Shown here piece by piece: positions 1 through 4,928 of a stretch of 7,928 nucleotides of DNA. The notes under the pieces are model-generated. The model was not told the origin of the DNA and made no database searches. It was given only the letters and a program-made list of their open reading frames with translations. The translations under genes were made by a program, and so were the position numbers. Numbering within the stretch: position 1 is the first letter of the stretch; each line of letters begins with the position of its first letter. Origin of the DNA: JAWLFY01 sp964462125 (GTDB taxonomy: Bacteria > Planctomycetota > Planctomycetia > Pirellulales > Pirellulaceae); NCBI GenBank assembly GCA_964462125.1, contig CAYWXT010000261.1:1-7928 (forward strand), read 5' to 3'.

Positions 1-109
1 ATGCGCTGCGCCGAGCCTCCGCGAAGCGGATCGTCGCCGTCGTGCCGTGCTACGGGACAAACACCAGGCGCGGGCCGAACAGGTGGCGATGATATCGAGC
101 CCGAAGCTC
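1..109 (+). pseudogene. prs: Frameshifted fragment of ribose-phosphate pyrophosphokinase
   Basis: Reading from position 3, the translation is ALRRASAKRIVAVVPCYG. The two bases before it could complete an Asp codon. This closely matches the Prs segment DALRRASA-RITAVIPYFG, which precedes the YARQD motif. That frame then runs into a TGA at 90-92. Adding one T between positions 56 and 57 moves the reading into the next frame. It then gives YKHQARAEQ followed by VAMISSPKL, which resembles YARQDRK-EGRVPISAKL of Prs. Beyond about 109 the resemblance is lost. Intact Prs makes phosphoribosyl pyrophosphate from ribose 5-phosphate and ATP, but this piece cannot encode a working enzyme. It lacks most of the roughly 310-residue family length inside the window and is frameshifted. 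The 5' part lies outside the window, so truncation there cannot be judged. The match is made from memory over about 35 residues. A sequencing error could explain the frameshift, but not the loss of similarity after 109. Confidence 0.55.
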
Positions 110-171
110 TGCGGCGGCTGTTTTATTTTCTTGTGGACACGGTTTTGGAACGACCCGAACTCCCGTCACCG

Positions 172-199
172 GCGGTTGTCTCGATCGGAATCCAACCGC
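172..199. repeat. Small inverted repeat upstream of the DUF98 gene
   Basis: GCGGTTG at 172-178 is the exact reverse complement of CAACCGC at 193-199, separated by 14 bases that include the palindrome CGATCG (182-187). It lies in the non-coding stretch between the prs fragment and the chorismate lyase-like gene. It could be a hairpin in the leader, an operator, or chance. No T-run follows, so a rho-independent terminator is not supported. Confidence 0.3.
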
Positions 200-241
200 A
201 GTCCATTGAGCCGACGCGGGTTTAAGCAAGCGGGCAGGCCG

Positions 242-865
242 ATGAGCGGGACCAATCCAATCAACGCCGACCCTTGCGGCGAACCGGTGCCCCCCGGTTC
301 GCCGTCGCGCCCCAGTTCATCGTCACGCTGCATGCCCGATGTCCGCATCGAGCACTTGCTTGCCTTGTTCTATGGCCCCCCGTCCAGCGCGGATGAATTG
401 GGACGGTTCGAACCGGTTTCGCACGTCCCAGCGCCCTTTGACCGGTTGCTGAACCACAACGAACACATGACCGTCACCGTTGAAGCATTCCATCGACAGC
501 GCGTCGATGTGCGGGTGCATCGCAGTCGACGCGAGGGTCCCTGGTATGCACGCGAAATCACGCTGGTTGGCACCGAGTCGGGTCGGGTCGTCCAATACGG
601 CATCGTGCGGCTCGATGTCACGTCGCTCAGCCCAGATGTTTGGAAGCAAGTTGAGAGTCGGTCGATCCCGCTCGGCCGCGTGTTGATCGAGCACAACGTG
701 CTCCGCGAAGTTCAACTGCAAGGTCTGTGGCGTGTCCAAACCGGGCCTGTCCTGGCAGAGCGACTCGGTGTGCCGGTCGGCCAGGTGATCTATGGCCGCA
801 CGGCTTTGATCTTCTGTGACGGAGAACCCGCCATCGAATTACTCGAAATTGTGACAGGCCGATGA
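242..865 (+). CDS. Chorismate lyase-like (DUF98/UbiC-fold) protein
   Basis: This 207-residue cytoplasmic protein has the pattern of the chorismate lyase/DUF98 superfamily. It has LLNHNEHMTVTVEAF (69-83), WYAREITLV (101-109), PLGRVL (143-148), an IYGRTALIF strand (183-191) and a final EPAIELLEIV (195-204). In UbiC the equivalent segments are WLREV, PLGR, GRRSRL and TELFLP. By that comparison R104 and E202 (or E199) are the likely substrate-binding Arg and Glu. Known relatives split chorismate into 4-hydroxybenzoate and pyruvate. The exact reaction here is inferred. Residues 1-30 are a Pro/Ser-rich, low-complexity leader, so translation might instead begin at the ATG at 332 (177 residues). I prefer 242 because AGG (236-238) lies just upstream and 332 has no ribosome binding site. 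The open frame continues upstream to 47, but that part does not look coding. The stop overlaps the next start as ATGA, so the TPR lipoprotein is probably co-translated. No ubiquinone genes are visible nearby. Confidence 0.75.
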   Translation: MSGTNPINADPCGEPVPPGSPSRPSSSSRCMPDVRIEHLLALFYGPPSSADELGRFEPVSHVPAPFDRLLNHNEHMTVTVEAFHRQRVDVRVHRSRREGPWYAREITLVGTESGRVVQYGIVRLDVTSLSPDVWKQVESRSIPLGRVLIEHNVLREVQLQGLWRVQTGPVLAERLGVPVGQVIYGRTALIFCDGEPAIELLEIVTGR

Positions 866-1647
866 GACGCCCTGAATCCCGGAAGAGTCACTGGAGGATG
901 CCGCTTTGGCTTGCGTTGCTGTTCGCCGCCGGCCACGCGATGAGCTGTTCTTCGACCCGTTCGCAACCCCCGGACGGTGAGCCTACGGCGGCACAGGTCG
1001 GCGATGCACTGCGCCGTGGCGATCACGATGCGGCCGCCTCCACCGCACAACAGCTGCTCAAAAGATCGCCCGAGGATCCGCAGACCTGGCGGTTGGTCGC
1101 CGACGCGTTGTTGCGGACCGGGCGAGTAGAGCGAGCCGCGGAACTTTACGACCAGTTCGCCGAAGAGCGCCCCGAGACTGTTCCCTTTCTCTGGCAACGC
1201 GGGATTGCGCTAACCCTTTCCGGCCGCTACCAGGACGCAGCTCGGCAGTTCGAGTCGCATCGGGAGGTCAACCCCAACGACGTGGAGAACGCTGCCTGGC
1301 ATTTTCTCGCCCTTGCCAAAGCAACGACGGTCCGCGAGGCACGAGAAAAGCTCCTCCCCGCCCCTGGCGATCCGCGACCGCCGATGAAGGAAGTGCTCCA
1401 ATTCCTGAAGGACGGCAACGCCGAGCCGGTCACCGACAGGATCGAACAGTTGCCCGAGGAGACCCCCGCGCGCCGCAGTGCCGCCTTTTACGGCTATCTG
1501 TACCTCGGGATGGTTGCTGATGCCGAGGGCGACACGATGCAAGCGCTGAGCCTGGTCACGCGTTCGACGGAGTACACCGGCAACAACTACATGGGCGATG
1601 TTGCCCGGGCCTATGCCGGGATCCTGAAACGACAGTCCGATCAGTAA
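862..1647 (+). CDS. TPR-repeat lipoprotein
   Basis: The product has 261 residues. A basic n-region (RRPESRKSHWR) precedes the hydrophobic stretch PLWLALLFAAGHAM and then Cys29 in AMSC, an acceptable lipobox. Ser at +2 would favour outer-membrane retention under the Gram-negative sorting rule. Helical TPR pairs fall at about 43-72, 73-106 and 107-140 (WQRGIALTLSGRYQDAARQF), and a further one at about 207-240 (YLYLGMVADAEGDTMQALSL). Between them is a segment with WHFLALAKA and LLPAPGDPRPPM, which resembles a motif I recall in planctomycete TPR proteins. The layout is NlpI-like, so a scaffolding role at the envelope is a reasonable inference. No enzymatic residues are seen. The start at 862 overlaps the upstream stop (ATGA), suggesting translational coupling. 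The in-frame ATG at 898 has GGAGG touching it with no spacing, which is poor for initiation, and starting there would remove the basic n-region. Confidence 0.85.
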   Translation: MRRPESRKSHWRMPLWLALLFAAGHAMSCSSTRSQPPDGEPTAAQVGDALRRGDHDAAASTAQQLLKRSPEDPQTWRLVADALLRTGRVERAAELYDQFAEERPETVPFLWQRGIALTLSGRYQDAARQFESHREVNPNDVENAAWHFLALAKATTVREAREKLLPAPGDPRPPMKEVLQFLKDGNAEPVTDRIEQLPEETPARRSAAFYGYLYLGMVADAEGDTMQALSLVTRSTEYTGNNYMGDVARAYAGILKRQSDQ

Positions 1648-1828
1648 CGACGCCGTGCCGCTTTCCGACGCTGCTTTGTGCAGGGATGCTGACACGTACC
1701 ACAACTGCGTTTTCGTCTACGCGGGTGTGTCGCCCATAACGGGGCGAGGGGACTGCAGTGAAGCTGTTGGCCGGTCGCCCCTTGCGAGTTTTCCCCAAGA
1801 TTCAAGACCCAAGATTTCTTAGTGAGCC

Positions 1829-3892
1829 ATGATAAAACGTCGAACTTCACCCGCGCTGTTCATTCCGGTCCTCGCCTTGTTCCTCCTCGGGGTTCACTCC
1901 TCTTCGGCGGCGGCGGCGGCGGACCAACCGAATGTTTTGTTCTTGTTCACCGACGACCTTGGCTGGGGCGATCTCGGCGTGTTGCACCAGAACGAATCGG
2001 AGCATGACCGGACTCACCAAACACCTCATTTGGATCAGATGGCCGCCGAAGGGATCCAGCTCCGCGCCCACTACTGCCCCGCCCCGGTCTGCGCGCCGAG
2101 CCGTGCATCGCTACTGACCGGGGTGCACCAGGGCCACGCATCGGTTCGCGACAACCAGTTCGATAAAATGCTGGCCGACAATCACACCCTCGGAACGGTG
2201 ATGAAAGAGGCTGGTTACGCGACCGCCATGATCGGCAAGTATGGACTGCAGGGCGAAGGGAGTGATCCGGGCAGCTGGCCAGGCTATCCGACCAAGCGGG
2301 GATTTGACGAGTTCTACGGCTACGTTCGGCACGTCGACGGTCATCTTCACTATCCCGCGGATCATTGGCCGCTGGGCAATTCGGAAAACCATCGGACGCC
2401 CAAAGAGGTCTGGCACAACGACAGCGAAGTGTCCGCTGGACTGCAATCTTGCTACACCACCGACCTGTTCGCGGCCAAGGCGAAGGACTGGATCATCCAG
2501 CACCAGGAGGCGTCGCCGGAGAAGCCCTTCTTCCTCTACCTTGCCTACGACACCCCGCACGCCGCATTGCAGGTCCCCAGCGCTCCTTATCCGGAGGGGA
2601 GGGGTGTGGAAGGTGGCCTGCAGTGGTTGGGGGAGCCGGGAAATATGATCAACACCGCCGAGGGGGAGATCGATTCCTACCGGCATCCTGACTATGTCGA
2701 CCGAGGCTGGACCGACGTCGAAGAGCGGTTCGCGACGATGGTGAGGCGGATCGATAGCAGCGTTGGTGACCTGTTGCAAACGCTTCGTGACCTGGGGATC
2801 GCGGACAATACCCTGGTCGTCTTCACCAGCGATAACGGACCGCATCACGAGGCCTACCTTGCTGGGAAGAACTACGACCCGACTTCATTCCAGTCGTACG
2901 GAAAGTTCGACGGCACCAAGCGAGATTCCTGGGAAGGCGGCATTCGCGTCCCCACCCTGGCCTGGTGGCCTGACTCGATCCCATCGGGTTCGGTCGACGA
3001 TACGCCCAGCCAGTTCCATGACTGGGGTGCAACCTTCGCCGATGCCGGTGGCGTCGCGGCACCGGCGCGAAGCGATGGCGTTTCCTTGCTACCGACGTTG
3101 ACCGGCAACGGAACCCAGCACCCAGGACAGGTTTACGTCGAGTATTGGAATCGTGGCTCGACCAAACCGTACGACGATTTTTCGGAAGACCGGCACCGAC
3201 AAAAGCGCGGACAAAGTCAGGCCATCTTTGTCGATGGCTACAAGGGAGTCCGCGTCGACATCCAAGGCCATCAAGACCCGTTTGAAATCTATGATCTGCA
3301 AAACGACCCCGGCGAACGGATGAACTTGGCCGGGTCATCGCCGCAGTTCGATGAGCTTCAACAGCGGATGAAGGATCGGGTGCTGCAACTCCGCATGCCC
3401 AACGATACCGCGCGTCGACCTTACGACAACGAACAGGTCCCCTCGGTCGACGTGGCGCCCAAATCGACCGGATTGCGCTATGACGTGTACACCGGCGAAT
3501 TCGCTTACGTTCCCGACCTTGCGGGCGTCCTTCCCGACAGATCGTTCATCGTGCTGGAGCCGTTCACCGAATCGCTCGAGCTCGATCACCATGACGCCGG
3601 AGTTCTCCACGGCTGGATCGAGGTCCCGGAACCGGGCGAGTACACGTTCAGCCTGCAGTCCAAGCGGGGGGCGTTTCTCCGTATTCACGACGCCGCCGTG
3701 GTCGACGGCGACTTCGGAGTCGGTGAGGGCGAAGAGGTTTCGGGGACGATCCGGCTCGCTCGTGGCTATCACCCAGTAAGGCTCACGTTTCGGCACAACG
3801 GGGGCCCCTGGAAGGAATCCGTGCAGTTACAGTGGTCGCGGGGTGACCGAGAGCCGACGCCAATTCCGAATGACGCTTGGTGGTGTGATTGA
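1829..3892 (+). CDS. Exported type I sulfatase with C-terminal PA14-like domain
   Basis: This 687-residue enzyme should hydrolyse sulfate esters, probably on polysaccharides, in the periplasm or outside the cell. A signal peptide (KRR, then ALFIPVLALFLLG) ends near the Ala run at 27-31. The sulfatase core has the metal-binding TDD (41-43) and the signature C88-A-P-S-R92, in which Cys88 is converted to formylglycine. It also has GKYG (136-139), HLHYP (172-176), DTPH (241-244), the metal site TSDNGPH (333-339) and K364 in GTKRDSWEGGIRVP. All the usual catalytic positions are present. From about 549 to 680 a second domain begins LRYDVYTGEF and continues with HGWIEVPEPGEYTFSL, RLARGYHPVRLTF and VQLQWS. 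This is the pattern of a PA14 carbohydrate-binding domain. The usual sulfatase ends near 450-550 residues, so the extra length is this domain. The start has no strong ribosome binding site, but it is the only start giving the whole signal peptide. Activity needs a formylglycine-generating or anSME enzyme encoded elsewhere. The exact substrate cannot be read from the sequence. Confidence 0.93.
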   Translation: MIKRRTSPALFIPVLALFLLGVHSSSAAAAADQPNVLFLFTDDLGWGDLGVLHQNESEHDRTHQTPHLDQMAAEGIQLRAHYCPAPVCAPSRASLLTGVHQGHASVRDNQFDKMLADNHTLGTVMKEAGYATAMIGKYGLQGEGSDPGSWPGYPTKRGFDEFYGYVRHVDGHLHYPADHWPLGNSENHRTPKEVWHNDSEVSAGLQSCYTTDLFAAKAKDWIIQHQEASPEKPFFLYLAYDTPHAALQVPSAPYPEGRGVEGGLQWLGEPGNMINTAEGEIDSYRHPDYVDRGWTDVEERFATMVRRIDSSVGDLLQTLRDLGIADNTLVVFTSDNGPHHEAYLAGKNYDPTSFQSYGKFDGTKRDSWEGGIRVPTLAWWPDSIPSGSVDDTPSQFHDWGATFADAGGVAAPARSDGVSLLPTLTGNGTQHPGQVYVEYWNRGSTKPYDDFSEDRHRQKRGQSQAIFVDGYKGVRVDIQGHQDPFEIYDLQNDPGERMNLAGSSPQFDELQQRMKDRVLQLRMPNDTARRPYDNEQVPSVDVAPKSTGLRYDVYTGEFAYVPDLAGVLPDRSFIVLEPFTESLELDHHDAGVLHGWIEVPEPGEYTFSLQSKRGAFLRIHDAAVVDGDFGVGEGEEVSGTIRLARGYHPVRLTFRHNGGPWKESVQLQWSRGDREPTPIPNDAWWCD
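1905..1922 (+). repeat. (CGG)6 microsatellite in the sulfatase signal peptide
   Basis: Six uninterrupted CGG units encode the Ala run just before mature residue DQPNVL. Because the unit is a triplet, gain or loss of copies would lengthen or shorten the Ala run at the cleavage site without shifting the frame. Confidence 0.85.
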
Positions 3893-3927
3893 CCTGGTGG
3901 TTTGATTGACTTGGTAGTTTGATTCAC
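3877..3927 (+). repeat. Three-copy 17-bp tandem repeat over the sulfatase stop
   Basis: Three head-to-tail units occupy 3877-3893 (ttggtggtgtgattgac), 3894-3910 (ctggtggtttgattgac) and 3911-3927 (ttggtagtttgattcac). Neighbouring copies differ at two or three positions. The first unit encodes the sulfatase C-terminal residues and contains its TGA (3890-3892). Copies two and three fill most of the gap before the next gene. As 17 is not a multiple of three, TGA triplets fall in all three plus-strand frames across the array. The likely origin is replication slippage. Confidence 0.85.
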
Positions 3928-3959
3928 CGCCCCCGCACGGGAACCATGTGGATGGACCG

Positions 3960-4925
3960 ATGGAGAAACAGAGCTACGCAATCATCGGGACCGGGGCGCT
4001 CGGCGGTCTGTACGGCGGGCTCCTTGCCAAGGCCGGCTTTGACGTCCATTTTCTGCTTCATCGCGACTACGAGCATGTGGCACACCGCGGCTTGCGCATC
4101 GACACCATCCTCGGCGACTTTGAGCTGCCGCAGGTCAACGCGCACCGGTCGGTTGCGACGATGCCGCCGTGCGACGTGACCATCGTCGGGCTGAAGACGA
4201 CCAACAACCACCTGCTGCCGGAACTGCTACCCGGCCCGACCCGCGGCGGGGGCGTCGTTCTGGTGCTGCAAAACGGGCTCGATGTCGAAGCGGACTCCGC
4301 TCAAGTTGTCGGTCCCGAGCGGGTGCTCGGTGGATGTTGTTTTCTCTGTTGCAACAAGGTCGGCCCCGGGCATATCCGACACATCGACTATGGGCGGATC
4401 AACTTCGGCAACTATGCTCCGGCGGAAAAGGTCGTCACGCCACGGGTTCAACGCATTGCGGACGAGCTGGTCTCTGCCGGTATCGACGCCCAGACGACTG
4501 ACGATCTGCTGCTTACCCGCTGGCGAAAGCTGATGTGGAACATTCCCTTCAATGGGCTGTCGGTGACCCTCGACGCCTCGACGAAGGAAGTGATCGAGCA
4601 ACCCGATTCATTGGCTTTGGCTGAATCGATCGTGCGGGAGGTTCACGCCGGGGCGGCGGCTTGCGGTGTCCAGATTCCACCCGACGCGATCGAACTGACG
4701 ATCGATCGCACTCGGGTGATGGTTCCCTACGACAGCAGCATGCGGCTGGACTACCTCCACCGCCGGCCGATGGAGGTCGAATCGATTTTCGGCAAGCCGC
4801 TGCAAGTGGTTACCCAACACGGCGGTTCGATGCCCCGGGTCGAAATGCTGTGCCGGGAACTCCGCTTCATCGACCAGCGCAACCGAGCGGAATCGACCGA
4901 CACTTCCCCGCCGAACCCCGCCTGA
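3960..4925 (+). CDS. Ketopantoate reductase family (2-dehydropantoate 2-reductase)
   Basis: This 321-residue cytoplasmic oxidoreductase would reduce 2-dehydropantoate to pantoate with NADPH if it is a true PanE, the step before pantothenate and CoA. The N-terminal Rossmann fold opens with IIGTGALGG (GxGxxG at 10-15) and contains GLKTTNNHL (77-85) and LQNG (103-106). The C-terminal domain has K190-x-x-x-N194-x-x-x-N198, then S260 and E272. The spacing is the same as the E. coli PanE residues K176, N180, N184, S244 and E256, so the enzyme should be active. An unusual Cys cluster, CCFLCC (126-131), precedes NKVGPGHIRH. The frame also permits a GTG start at 3948 with GGGA five bases before it. 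I chose ATG 3960 because it places MEKQSYAIIGTG directly before the first strand, as is usual in the family. Many family members act on other 2-keto acids, and no pan gene is nearby, so panE is not assigned. Its stop abuts the convergent M16 stop. Confidence 0.88.
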   Translation: MEKQSYAIIGTGALGGLYGGLLAKAGFDVHFLLHRDYEHVAHRGLRIDTILGDFELPQVNAHRSVATMPPCDVTIVGLKTTNNHLLPELLPGPTRGGGVVLVLQNGLDVEADSAQVVGPERVLGGCCFLCCNKVGPGHIRHIDYGRINFGNYAPAEKVVTPRVQRIADELVSAGIDAQTTDDLLLTRWRKLMWNIPFNGLSVTLDASTKEVIEQPDSLALAESIVREVHAGAAACGVQIPPDAIELTIDRTRVMVPYDSSMRLDYLHRRPMEVESIFGKPLQVVTQHGGSMPRVEMLCRELRFIDQRNRAESTDTSPPNPA

Positions 4926-4928
4926 TCA
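4923..4928. other. Abutting convergent stop codons (TGATCA)
   Basis: TGA at 4923-4925 ends the ketopantoate reductase gene. The complement of TCA at 4926-4928 ends the M16 peptidase gene. The palindrome TGATCA therefore supplies both stops with no intergenic base, and each gene's transcription must end inside the other or after running antisense through it. Confidence 0.9.

Noticed and set aside
1..225. 74-residue open frame beginning with ATG at position 1
   Set aside because: The ATG is at the window edge and the Prs-like signal is in a different frame over the same bases; the rest of the translation matches nothing I recognise.
1741..1781. GGGGCGA/TCGCCCC inverted repeat in the gap before the sulfatase, considered as a terminator
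   Set aside because: The stem is only 7 bp with a 27-base loop, and no clear T-run follows, so a rho-independent terminator cannot be supported. Nothing else convincing was seen in 1648-1828.
2111..2848. 245-residue open frame on the minus strand opposite the sulfatase
   Set aside because: It lies wholly inside the sulfatase core and has no recognisable motif; long antisense frames are expected at this GC content.
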